From Phaeobacter sp. HF9A (lineage in GTDB: Bacteria > Pseudomonadota > Alphaproteobacteria > Rhodobacterales > Rhodobacteraceae): DNA of 38,961 bases. The stretch is from the NCBI RefSeq assembly GCF_011806385.1, contig NZ_JAATOX010000025.1, positions 1-38,961 on the forward strand. The letters are read 5' to 3'. Under the pieces are notes generated by a model. It worked only from the letters and a program-made list of their open reading frames with translations. It did no database searches and was not told the DNA's origin. Within the stretch, counting starts at the first letter, position 1. The number at the start of each line of letters is the position of its first letter. Made by a program: the position numbers and the translations under genes. Shown in pieces: positions 25,362 through 34,163 of this stretch.

Positions 25362-26113
25362 GCCGCGCCCGGATCATCCGCCCGGTGGTGGACCTCCGCG
25401 CCGCGCCGGAGGGGGCGCGGGCGCGGCAGCTGCTTCTGGGCGATCCCGTCGAGGTGCTGGCGCGGCAGGGCGACTGCTGTCAGGTGAGGGCAGAAAAGGA
25501 CGGCTATACCGGCTGGCTGGAGGGCGCGGCCCTTGGCGCGCCTCTGGAGGCCAGTCACTACGTCAGCGCCCCGGCCACCCATGCCTATCGCGCGGCGGAC
25601 TTCAAATCGCCGGATCTGCTGTCGCTCAGCCTCGGGTCGCGGCTGGCGGTGACGGGGCGCGAGGGGCGATTTGTGATGACTGATCAAGGCTTTGTGCCGC
25701 TGGCGCATGTGACGGAGCTGACCACGCCCGCGCCCGATCCGGTCGCGGTGGCCGAGGCGCTTTTGGGCACGCCCTATCTCTGGGGCGGCAACAGCCGCTT
25801 TGGCATTGATTGTTCGGGGCTGGTGCAGCTCTCCTGTCATCTTTGCGGTATCGACTGCCCCGGCGACAGCGGCCCGCAAGAGGCGATGCTGGGCGCGCGT
25901 CTGCCCGAGGGCACGGGTTATGCGCGGGGGGATCTGTTGTTCTGGAAAGGCCACGTGGCCTGGGTGCGCGATCCGCTGACGCTGCTGCATGCCAATGTCC
26001 ATGCGATGGCGGTGGCGCTGGAGCCGATCCATTCGGCGATCGCCCGGATTGCGGAGCAGGGCGACGGGCCGGTCACCGCGCACAAGCGTTTGGGCAAGGG
26101 GCAGGCGGGATAG
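25358..26113 (+). CDS. NlpC/P60 (C40) peptidase with SH3-like domain
   Basis: A cell-wall-type cysteine peptidase. Residues 1-120 form two SH3-like repeats (RPVVDLRAAPEGARARQ and later LSLGSRLAVTGREGRFV). The NlpC/P60 domain (about 130-240) has GTPYLWGGNSRFGIDCSGLVQ with C152 as nucleophile, H199 in KGHVAWV, and H211 or H215 as third residue. No signal peptide is visible, so a cytosolic role in peptide recycling (as in YkfC-like proteins) is more likely than wall cleavage. The four-base overlap with the M17 gene implies coupled translation and a shared peptide-degradation task. Confidence 0.93.
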   Translation: MSRARIIRPVVDLRAAPEGARARQLLLGDPVEVLARQGDCCQVRAEKDGYTGWLEGAALGAPLEASHYVSAPATHAYRAADFKSPDLLSLSLGSRLAVTGREGRFVMTDQGFVPLAHVTELTTPAPDPVAVAEALLGTPYLWGGNSRFGIDCSGLVQLSCHLCGIDCPGDSGPQEAMLGARLPEGTGYARGDLLFWKGHVAWVRDPLTLLHANVHAMAVALEPIHSAIARIAEQGDGPVTAHKRLGKGQAG

Positions 26114-26167
26114 ATCCGGCGCAGGCTTGGAAAACGCGCCAGTCGCGCCAGCGGCAGGCACGCGTCC

Positions 26168-26190
26168 GCCCGCCCCATGGCGGGCGCGCT
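26168..26190 (+). terminator. possible terminator after the C40 peptidase gene
   Basis: A 7-bp stem GCCCGCC/GGCGGGC with a 4-nt loop, followed by GCGCTTTG. The T-tract is weak, so this is tentative. Confidence 0.35.
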
Positions 26191-26234
26191 TTGCCCCCAC
26201 CCAGGCTCGGGCGCTGTCCTCTGCTATTTCCCGT

Positions 26235-26579
26235 TTAGTCCACCGCGCGGATCAGCTTGCGCTCCAGCACCCGAAGCACGGTTTTCAGGTCATTGCCGCG
26301 CTTCAGGATCTGCCCGTCCATGCCCACAACCGAATATTGCCCCTGCCGATTGCGCAGCTTGGGGTGTTTCTCAATGCGATAGAGCGGGTGTTCGGCGGTG
26401 CGGCGAAACACGGAAAACACCGCCATGTCGCGCAGATGCGACAGCCCGTAGTCGCGCCATTCCCCCGCTGCGACCATCCGGCCATAAAGCGACATGATGA
26501 CCGAGAGCTCGCGCCGGTGAAAGGCGACCTGCTCGGGTGGTGGCGATGTCGGGAAGGCCCCGGAGCTGTGTTGGTTCAT
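26235..26579 (-). CDS. DUF2794 domain-containing protein
   Basis: A 114-residue protein of a family restricted mostly to alphaproteobacteria; function unknown. The family pattern is clear: VAFHRRELSVIMSLYGRMVAAGEWRDYGLSHLRDMAVFSVFRR followed by PLYRIEKHPKL, QGQYSVVGMDGQILKRG and VLRVLERKL. It has no signal peptide. The ATG at 26579 is used; the upstream frame is unlike protein. It follows the ArsR-type gene by about 30 nt on the same strand and may be cotranscribed with it. Confidence 0.9.
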   Translation of the reverse strand: MNQHSSGAFPTSPPPEQVAFHRRELSVIMSLYGRMVAAGEWRDYGLSHLRDMAVFSVFRRTAEHPLYRIEKHPKLRNRQGQYSVVGMDGQILKRGNDLKTVLRVLERKLIRAVD

Positions 26580-26610
26580 GCCTCTAAGGTCCGCCCATTT
26601 GCGCGGTAAA

Positions 26611-27324
26611 TCAAGCCTCTTCGCAGGTTTTCCCCTGTGAGGCCGCGCTGAGACCCCCGTCGATCCCGAGAATGTGATGCAGGGCACGTCGGCCGGGGGC
26701 GGTGAGCTCCAGCGCGCGGTCACGGCTTGGGCGATGCAGCCAGCCGGCGGTCAGCGCATGGGTCAGGATCTGCCGCCCCATCGGCCCGGCGATATGCAGG
26801 CGGCGCTCGGTCCAGTCGAGACAGGGGCGGGCAAAGGGGCTGCGGCCGGGGGTCTCGGGCAGATCCACGCCAAGCTGCGCCCAGATCGGGGAGGCAACGG
26901 GATGAAAGGCGCCGCCCTCTTCGCGCAGCTCGCCACGGCTGATCAGCGCCTCGGTCATCGCCACCGCCAGCGGGCCCGCCAGATGGTCATAACAGCTGCG
27001 CACCTCGGAAAGCGCCCCGGCCTTGCGGCGCTGCGCGCGATAGAGGTGATCGGAGGGCGCAAGCGCGGCGAGCTGTTCCAGCGCCTGTGCCACCTCCGGT
27101 CCGGCCAGCTGGTGATAGACGCAGCGGCCACGTTTTTCGGCCACCACCAGCCCCGCGTCCTGCAACAGGCGCAGATGGGCGGTCGCGGTCTGGGCGGTGA
27201 TCCCCGCCGACGCGGCCAGTTCCTTGTTGGTGAATGCGCGCCCCTGCATCAGCTCGCAGAGCATCCTTGTGCGGCTTGCATCCGCAATCGCCTGTCCGAT
27301 GATATCAAACCGGGGTGTCACCAT
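26611..27324 (-). CDS. ArsR-type winged-helix transcriptional regulator
   Basis: A 237-residue protein with a DNA-binding domain at about 5-75 (SRTRMLCELMQGRAFTNKELAASAGITAQTATAHLRLLQDAGLVVAEKRGRCVYHQL). The recognition helix is around ITAQTATAHLRLL. A long C-terminal domain (about 90-237) is not the usual small ArsR dimer helix; it contains a cysteine in VRSCYDHLAGPLAVAM and a second winged-like motif near ALTAGWLHRPSRDRALELTAPGRRAL. No metal-binding CxC is visible at the usual helix-3 site. It is divergent from the cytochrome gene 150 nt away, which it may control. Confidence 0.87.
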   Translation of the reverse strand: MVTPRFDIIGQAIADASRTRMLCELMQGRAFTNKELAASAGITAQTATAHLRLLQDAGLVVAEKRGRCVYHQLAGPEVAQALEQLAALAPSDHLYRAQRRKAGALSEVRSCYDHLAGPLAVAMTEALISRGELREEGGAFHPVASPIWAQLGVDLPETPGRSPFARPCLDWTERRLHIAGPMGRQILTHALTAGWLHRPSRDRALELTAPGRRALHHILGIDGGLSAASQGKTCEEA

Positions 27325-27473
27325 GGCCCCAGCCTAGCCGCCCTGTGGCGGCTTGCCCATGGCAAACCTTTCGCCCCGCACCGAAGCATCGCGCGGGGAT
27401 TTAACGCGGAAATAACCCCGCTGGCCGAGACTGCCCCCATCCTGAGCCAAATCCCGAGCCACAAAGGTGCCCG

Positions 27474-27953
27474 ATGAGCCGTCGTTGCCCTACCAGCCCT
27501 GTTCTGATCCTTGGTCTGTTTTTCGCCCTGCTGACGGCGGTGCCTGCGACCATTGCCGAGGGCGAGATCCGCAACCGGCATGTGAAATATCGTATCGCCT
27601 TGATGAACAGTCAGAAAAACGCGGTGATCGAGCTGACGAATATGACCAGCGGGCGGCTGCCGTTTGATCGGGCCCGCGCGCGGGCGCTGCGCAAGGCGCT
27701 GATGCAGACCACGGCGGCGATCCCCAAGGCCTTTCGCAGGAAACGCATGGAGCCCGATTCCCATGCCCGCCCCGAGGTCTGGACGCATCAGGAGGATTTT
27801 ACCCTGCGCGCAGAAGCCGCCGAAACCGCCGCGAAGGCGCTGAATACCCGCAATCTGGCCGGGCTGCGCCGCAGCCTGCCGGATCTGATCCAGACCTGTC
27901 ACAGCTGCCATCAGACCTTTCGCGCCCATGTGAATGAGTTCACCACCCATTGA
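27474..27953 (+). CDS. class II c-type cytochrome (c'/c-556 type)
   Basis: A 159-residue exported electron carrier. It has a signal peptide (about 1-28, LILGLFFALLTAVPATIAEG) and the class II layout: a four-helix bundle with the heme motif close to the C-terminus (TCHSCHQTFR, C142, C145, H146). M44 in RIALMNSQKN could be the second ligand as in c-556; a five-coordinate c' state is the alternative. AAAGGTG lies upstream of the ATG. It converges with the TetR pseudogene, 26 nt apart. Confidence 0.87.
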   Translation: MSRRCPTSPVLILGLFFALLTAVPATIAEGEIRNRHVKYRIALMNSQKNAVIELTNMTSGRLPFDRARARALRKALMQTTAAIPKAFRRKRMEPDSHARPEVWTHQEDFTLRAEAAETAAKALNTRNLAGLRRSLPDLIQTCHSCHQTFRAHVNEFTTH

Positions 27954-27979
27954 ACGCGGTGTCCGGGGCCTGCGTCAGA

Positions 27980-28597
27980 TCAGCGGGCGCCGTAGCGGGC
28001 CAGGAACATCTCGACCGTGGCGCGGGCCAGCCGGTCGATCTCGGCGTCACTGACGCTGTCCTTGATGTTGAAGATCAGGCGCGGGAACAGCTCCGCCCGG
28101 CAGAGCGCCATCCATTGTTCGGCGGCTAGGTCGAAATCCTCGATCTGCAACTCGCCGCGCTGCACCGCCTCGCGGAAATAGGTCTTGAGCTTGTCGCGCT
28201 CCACCTGCGGTCCGCATTCAAAGAACTGCCGCCCCAGATCGGGGAAACGCTCGGTCTCGGCGACGCAGATGCGAAAGATCTTGCGGCCGAAATCCGACAG
28301 CAGCACCGCCATCAGATCCCGCGCGGCGCAGAGCAGCACCTGTTCCGGGCCGGAGCCCTCTGGGATGTCCAGATGCCGGGTGGCGTGGCGGGCGCTTTTG
28401 CTCCGGGTCCCCTCGAAGAATAACAGGCGGTTTTAGGGCAAATAACTACAAAGGGTCCCCCTGGCGACCCCCGCCGGCCAGGCCACGTTATCGACTCTGG
28501 CGCCCTCGAACCCATCGGCCATAAAGACCGTGCGAGCCCCTTCCAGAACCTGATCGAATTTCCGCCCCTTGCGCAGAATCGGTGCGCTTTGGTTCAT
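27980..28597 (-). pseudogene. TetR family regulator disrupted by an in-frame stop
   Basis: The frame from 28597 to 27980 (206 codons) encodes a TetR protein, but codon 55 is TAA (28433-28435). Before it the N-terminal HTH is recognisable (RKFDQVLEGARTVFMADGF, then VARGTLCSYLP). After it, in the same frame, comes NRLLFFEGTRSK and a normal AefR-like C-terminal domain (LMAVLLSDFGRKIFRICVAE, LARATVEMFLARYG). TetR proteins usually read SYFPDKRLLF at this place, so the stop replaces the Asp codon. Several HTH positions look degraded (Y to C, F to L, A to W). Unless the stop is read through or is a sequencing error, no full-length protein is made. Confidence 0.85.
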
Positions 28598-28833
28598 GCC
28601 TGTTCCATCCCTGTTGTCGTCTTTGGGCCGTCCCTTGCCCGTTGAGCCAAACTAGAGGTTCCGCCCGGCGCCGCCAAAGTGTTTTTCGAAAAACCATCAT
28701 AAAACTGCGGCGCTTATGCGGGAAATCCCCGGCGCCCTGCGGCGGCTGGAGCGGTCGCCACAGGGCAGGAAAGCGGCGCACAGGCGGCAATAGGTCTTTT
28801 GCACTCGCGCCGAAGCGTCTACCACTGCAACTC

Positions 28834-29766
28834 ATGACCGAGATATTTTTTCGCACGCTTCCTTTTTTTGCCATTATCGGCCTGGGCTACTGGGCTGGAC
28901 GCACACGGTTTTTTACCGAAGAGGCGACGGCCTTTCTGACCAAATTCGTGTTCTTCTTTCCGCTGTCGGCGATGATCTTTCGCTTTGCCGCCAACCTGTC
29001 CTTTGCGGAGATTTTCGACCCTAATCTGATCCTCGGCTATCTGGCGGGCACGCTGGCGGTCTATGCTGTGGCCACAGTGGTCGGGCTCCTGCGGCGGCAG
29101 GATGTCTCCACCACCGCAGTAGAGGCGCAATGCGCGGCGATCGGCAATGTGGGTTTTCTCGGCATTCCGATGATGGTGATCCTGTTCGGCGAGGCCTCGG
29201 TCGGGCCGATGATGATGATCCTAGCCGTTGATCTTGTGGTGTTTTCATCGCTGATCGTGATGCTGATCAACGCCCATCGCGGCGCGGGGCTGAGCCTGGC
29301 GACGCTGCGGCTGGTGGGGCTGGGCCTGTTGCGCAACCCGATGATCCTGTCGATCGTGGCGGGGCTTGTGTGGTCGGGCGCGGAGCTGCCGATCCCGACG
29401 CCGATGAATGATTTCCTCGCCATTCTGGGCGGTGCGGCGACGCCGGGGGCGCTGTTTGCCATCGGTGCGTCTCTGGCCTCCAAATCCGCCGAGCGGATCG
29501 AGGTCGCGGGCTGGCTGAGCTTTGCCAAGCTGGTGCTGCATCCGCTTTGCGTGGCGGCGGGGGTGTTGTGGCTGATGCCGGTGACGCCGTTTTCCGCCAC
29601 CATCGCCATTGCCGCGGCCTCGCTGCCGGTGGCGGGCAACGTCTATATGCTTGCGCAGCATTACGGGGTGGCGCCGCAGCGGGCCTCGGCGGCGATCCTG
29701 ATTTCGACCGTCGTGTCGATCCTGACGGTGCCGCTGGTGATCGCCTGGGCGAGCGGAGCGCCCTAG
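28834..29766 (+). CDS. AEC family transporter (auxin efflux carrier type)
   Basis: A 310-residue inner-membrane permease with about ten hydrophobic helices. Typical features are the opening FFRTLPFFAIIGLGYWAGR, AIGNVGFLGIPMMVILFGE in the crossover helix region, LLRNPMILSIVAGL and the closing SLPVAGNVYMLAQHYGVAPQRASAAILIST. Family members export organic anions such as malonate or other small acids; the substrate is unknown. The upstream frame to 28582 is not protein-like, and no clear Shine-Dalgarno sequence precedes the ATG. Its stop lies only 2 nt from that of the convergent glycerate kinase. Confidence 0.92.
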   Translation: MTEIFFRTLPFFAIIGLGYWAGRTRFFTEEATAFLTKFVFFFPLSAMIFRFAANLSFAEIFDPNLILGYLAGTLAVYAVATVVGLLRRQDVSTTAVEAQCAAIGNVGFLGIPMMVILFGEASVGPMMMILAVDLVVFSSLIVMLINAHRGAGLSLATLRLVGLGLLRNPMILSIVAGLVWSGAELPIPTPMNDFLAILGGAATPGALFAIGASLASKSAERIEVAGWLSFAKLVLHPLCVAAGVLWLMPVTPFSATIAIAAASLPVAGNVYMLAQHYGVAPQRASAAILISTVVSILTVPLVIAWASGAP

Positions 29767-29768
29767 GC

Positions 29769-31055
29769 TCAGGCGTCGTTGCGCCCCGAGGTGCCGGGGC
29801 GGCGCAGCAGGATCTGCACATCCGCGACATTGGTGCCGGTGCCGCCAATGGTGACCAGCGCCCCGGCGGCCTCCAGCGCGGCGTAGCTGTCGTTGTTGTT
29901 CAACAGAGCCTCAGGGTCGGCGCCGCTCTCGGCAATTTTGCGCCAGGTTTGCGGGGTCACCATGCCGCCCGCCGCATCGGTCGGCCCGTCGCGCCCATCG
30001 GTGCCGCCGGACAGAAACAGCCAGTCGCCGTCAATCTCGGGCGCCGATCGGGCGATGCGCAGGGCGAGTTCCTGATTGCGCCCACCGCGCCCGGTTCCGG
30101 TCAGTTTCACGGTGGTTTCGCCGCCAAAGAGCAACGCCGTGGGGCGGTCGTCGGCGGTGTCTTGGGCCGTTGCGATGATGCGGCTTGCGGCCTTGGCGAC
30201 ATCGCCGGTGAGGTCATCTGTCAGCGGCGGCACATGCCAGCCAAGCGCCTCGGCGCGGGCGGCCATGGCCTCCAGGCTGAAGCGGTTGGAGCCGATCAGC
30301 GTGTTTTTTGCCGCCGGTGGGGGGCTGTCGCCCTCGGGCTGGCTCAGGTGCTGCTGCACGGATGCGGGCAGTTGCTCCCAGAGCTGTTCGGCCTGCAACA
30401 GGGCGCGGGCCTCGGCGCGGCTGCCCAATGGGGCCACCGTGGGGCCGGAGGCAATGGCGCGCAAGTCGTCGCCGATCACATCCGAGAGGATCAGTGCGGT
30501 GACCTGCGCCGGGGCAGCCGCGCGACAAAGCCCGCCGCCCTTGAGCTGCGACAGGGTTTGGCGGATCAGGTTCATGCGGTTGATCTCCAGCCCGGAGGCC
30601 AGCAGCATTTCGTTCACCGCAGCTTTATCGGCCAGCGTCAGACCGGGCGCGGGGGCGACCATCAGCGCCGAGCCACCGCCGGAGATCAGCATCAGGACCT
30701 GATCGGCGGCGTTGAGGTCGGCAAGACGCGCCAGCACCCGCGCGCCAGCGGCGGCGCTGCTTTCATCCGGCACCGGATGCGCCCCGGCGATGACCTCGGC
30801 CCCGTCGATGTCGGTCAGGTTTTCCGGGTTGGTCACGGCCAGCGCGGCGGTGGGGGGCTCCGTCAGGGTGTCCAGCGCAGCGCGCATCATCGGCACGGCC
30901 GCCTTGCCGACCGCGATGATGATGCGGCGACCGCCCTCGGCCAGCGGTGGCAAGGGCTGGCGCTGCATCTGCTCTGCCACCGCGGCGGCGGGGTCCGCGC
31001 GGCGGATCGCGGTCTGGAACAGGTCGAGGGCGATGTCTTGCAAGCTCTGTGTCAT
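29769..31055 (-). CDS. glycerate 2-kinase (TtuD/MOFRL family)
   Basis: It phosphorylates glycerate to 2-phosphoglycerate; older annotations call the family hydroxypyruvate reductase TtuD. The 428-residue protein has the N-terminal DUF4147 domain (VGKAAVPMMRAAL, about 46-60, and LISGGGSALMVAP, about 130-142) and the C-terminal MOFRL domain (LLFGGETTVKLTGTGRGGRNQELAL and LSGGTDGRDGPTDAAGG). GGAAAGG lies about 7 nt before the ATG at 31055. It diverges from allE. Because the neighbouring ureide pathway yields glyoxylate, this kinase may drain glycerate formed from it; no Gcl or tartronate semialdehyde reductase is in the window. Confidence 0.92.
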   Translation of the reverse strand: MTQSLQDIALDLFQTAIRRADPAAAVAEQMQRQPLPPLAEGGRRIIIAVGKAAVPMMRAALDTLTEPPTAALAVTNPENLTDIDGAEVIAGAHPVPDESSAAAGARVLARLADLNAADQVLMLISGGGSALMVAPAPGLTLADKAAVNEMLLASGLEINRMNLIRQTLSQLKGGGLCRAAAPAQVTALILSDVIGDDLRAIASGPTVAPLGSRAEARALLQAEQLWEQLPASVQQHLSQPEGDSPPPAAKNTLIGSNRFSLEAMAARAEALGWHVPPLTDDLTGDVAKAASRIIATAQDTADDRPTALLFGGETTVKLTGTGRGGRNQELALRIARSAPEIDGDWLFLSGGTDGRDGPTDAAGGMVTPQTWRKIAESGADPEALLNNNDSYAALEAAGALVTIGGTGTNVADVQILLRRPGTSGRNDA

Positions 31056-31259
31056 TGCCGGCCTTTCCGTGGGGGCAGTGGCGTTGCGCCATATTGTCTG
31101 TCTGCGCGGGGGCGGGTCAATGGCGGGCCTTTGGGCGGCTTTCAAATTCCCCCTTATGATCCTTCCTGTTTCCCGGTCGTCATTGAGGCTGGCCTTTGCG
31201 CGGTGTTGCGGCTTTGATGAGGGCAGGATTTCTTGCAACACATGCCCGGATCTATTGCC

Positions 31260-32090
<831 letters not shown>

Positions 32091-32099
32091 GGCGGATCG

Positions 32100-32171
32100 C
32101 CGGGCGGAGGTTTCCTCCGCCCGGCTTCGGAAAATATCCATTTTCCGGTCCAAATTCTTGAAAGAATTTGG
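32100..32171. terminator. three consecutive perfect hairpins between allE and the permease gene
   Basis: First an 11-bp stem (32100-32110 with 32114-32124, loop TTT), then CGGAAAAT/ATTTTCCG (32128-32147, loop ATCC), then CCAAATTCTT/AAGAATTTGG (32150-32171, loop GA). They fill nearly all of the 85-nt convergent gap. None has a long T-run, yet they probably end transcription in both directions or protect the 3' ends. Confidence 0.65.
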
Positions 32172-32175
32172 CTGC

Positions 32176-33588
32176 TTAATCTTCGGCCTGTCCCGCCATA
32201 CCGCCGGAGACCTCTTCGGTGGCCTCGCCCGGCAGCTCTTCGGGCAGGATCAGGTTCAGCACGATCGCCAGCACGGCGGCAGGCAGCAACCCGCTGGTCA
32301 GAAGGATACGCGCTGTATCCGGCATATGCTGGAGCGCACCGGGTTCCAGTTGCAGCCCCAGCCCGATCGATAGCGAGATCGCAAAGATCACCATATTGCG
32401 GCGGTTCCAATCCACGTCCGACAGGATCGAGATCCCCGCCGCGACCACCATGCCGAACATGACGATCACCCCGCCGCCGAGCACTTCGATGGGCACGGTG
32501 CGGATGACGCCACCGACCTTGGGCACCAGCCCGCAGAGGATCAGGAACAGCGCGCCGCAGGTCACCACATGGCGGCTCATGACGCCGGTCATGGCAATCA
32601 GCCCGACGTTCTGGCTGAAGGAGGTATTCGGCAGCCCGCCAAAGATCCCGGCCAGCGCGGTGCCCAGACCATCGGCAAAGGTGGCGCCTTCGATTTCCTT
32701 GTCAGTGGCGCGGCGTCCGGCGCCGCCCTTGGTGATGCCGGAGACATCGCCCACCGTCTCCACCGCCGAGACAACGGCCATCAGGCAGAAGCCGAGAATG
32801 GCGGCAAAGGAGAACTCGAACCCGTATTTGAAGGGCTGCGGCAGGGCAAAACTGGCGGCGCGGCTCCAGGATGTGCCGATGACCTCCAGCGACAGCATGC
32901 CCGCGAAGATGGCGTAGATATAGCCCACCAGCAGCCCGATCAGCACCGCAGAGACCGAGAGCATGCCGCGGGCGAAGAATTTGAAGCCCAGCGTCACCAC
33001 GATCACCACCAGCGCCGCCGACCAGTTCAGGAGCGAGCCATACTCCGGTGTGCCAATGGCGGGCACGCCCCCGGCAGCATATTGGATGCCGACCTTGACC
33101 AGCGCGAGGCCGATCATCGTCACCACCAGCCCGGTGACCAGCGGCGGCAGCGCAAAGCGGATCCTGCCGATAAAGAAGCCAAGGCAGGCGTGAAACAGCC
33201 CGCCGATCAGTACCCCGCCAAAGAGCGCCGCCAGCGCGTCAACGCCCTTGCCCGCCACCAGCGGGATCATGATCGGCAAGAAGGCAAACGACGTCCCCTG
33301 CACGATCGGCAGCCGTGCCCCGACCGGGCCCAGCGTCACGGTTTGCAACAGGGTCGCGATCCCCGCAAAGAGCATCGACATCTGGATCAGATACAGAAGC
33401 TCCGGGAAATCCGGCGAGTTGGAGCCAAAGCCAAAACCGGCGACCCCGGCGACAATGATCGCGGGGGTGACGTTGGAGACAAACATTGCCAGCACATGCT
33501 GGATGCCGAGCGGAACCGCCTTGGCCAGCGGCGGCATATAGTCGGGATCGCGCAGCTGTGCAGCGGTCCCGATGGAGTGATCGGTCAT
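32176..33588 (-). CDS. NCS2 family nucleobase permease (xanthine/urate type)
   Basis: A proton-coupled nucleobase importer in the inner membrane. The 470-residue protein has about 12-14 hydrophobic segments and the NCS2 signature SQNVGLIAMTGV (Q-N-x-G-x4-T), preceded by GFCLMAVVSAVETVGDVSGI with the substrate-binding glutamate. The start AVPLGIQHVLAMFVSNVTPAIIV is typical of the xanthine/urate branch (XanQ/UacT). Its position behind allA and puuE-uraD makes urate or xanthine the likely substrate. The ATG at 33588 has AGGGA about 8 nt upstream; the longer upstream frame is rejected. Confidence 0.93.
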   Translation of the reverse strand: MTDHSIGTAAQLRDPDYMPPLAKAVPLGIQHVLAMFVSNVTPAIIVAGVAGFGFGSNSPDFPELLYLIQMSMLFAGIATLLQTVTLGPVGARLPIVQGTSFAFLPIMIPLVAGKGVDALAALFGGVLIGGLFHACLGFFIGRIRFALPPLVTGLVVTMIGLALVKVGIQYAAGGVPAIGTPEYGSLLNWSAALVVIVVTLGFKFFARGMLSVSAVLIGLLVGYIYAIFAGMLSLEVIGTSWSRAASFALPQPFKYGFEFSFAAILGFCLMAVVSAVETVGDVSGITKGGAGRRATDKEIEGATFADGLGTALAGIFGGLPNTSFSQNVGLIAMTGVMSRHVVTCGALFLILCGLVPKVGGVIRTVPIEVLGGGVIVMFGMVVAAGISILSDVDWNRRNMVIFAISLSIGLGLQLEPGALQHMPDTARILLTSGLLPAAVLAIVLNLILPEELPGEATEEVSGGMAGQAED

Positions 33589-33668
33589 ACTGATTTTCCC
33601 TGTTGGTTGGGGATCCCCCGGACTCGTTTGTCGGGCCGGGTGGATCCGGTTGAAATATGGCGGTTTGC

Positions 33669-34163
33669 TTAGCCTTCGGTGCCGGTGACCACCCATGGCG
33701 TGTCGAACCAATGTTCCTGGAGGTTGGCCCCCTCGCCGATGCGGTCGATGACGATATACTGTCCGGCCGCCCCCAGGGGGGCCAGCACCCCGTGCCAGAC
33801 ACCCCGGTGCAGGTTGATCGACTGGCCGGGCTGGCTGACGAAAGCCTGCAAATCACCCGGTACGCCGCCCGCATCCGGGGCGACGATCACCAGCATCGGC
33901 ACGCCGTTGAGCGGCACAAAGGCCTGGCTGCCGTCGGGGTGGCGTTCCACGAGATCAACCGTATAGGGCAGCGCGCGGGCCTTGGCGTCAAACAGGCTGA
34001 TGCCGGCGCGGCCATCGGCAAAATCGAGCTGCGCCAGATCGTGGTGGCGGCCACACATGCCCTGATTGATGATCTTGTCGGGCGCGGCTTTGGGTTCCAG
34101 CACATCGCCAAAAGCGGCAAAGCCTTTGGCGGTGAGCGGTGTCGCCGTCAGGCTGCGGCTCAT
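33669..34163 (-). CDS. allA: ureidoglycolate lyase
   Basis: It splits (S)-ureidoglycolate into glyoxylate and urea, the last step of ureide breakdown. The 164-residue cupin-fold protein shows the family pattern: PLTAKGFAAFGDVLEP near the N-terminus, LVERHPDGSQAFVPLNG with the active-site histidine and glutamine, and NLHRGVWHGVLAPL. AAGGATC precedes the ATG, and its first codon overlaps the stop of puuE-uraD as ATGA, so the two are translationally coupled. The permease follows after 80 nt. Confidence 0.95.
   Translation of the reverse strand: MSRSLTATPLTAKGFAAFGDVLEPKAAPDKIINQGMCGRHHDLAQLDFADGRAGISLFDAKARALPYTVDLVERHPDGSQAFVPLNGVPMLVIVAPDAGGVPGDLQAFVSQPGQSINLHRGVWHGVLAPLGAAGQYIVIDRIGEGANLQEHWFDTPWVVTGTEG

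Noticed and set aside
29547..31217. 556-codon plus-strand frame
   Set aside because: Gly/Arg/Val-rich antisense shadow of the glycerate kinase.
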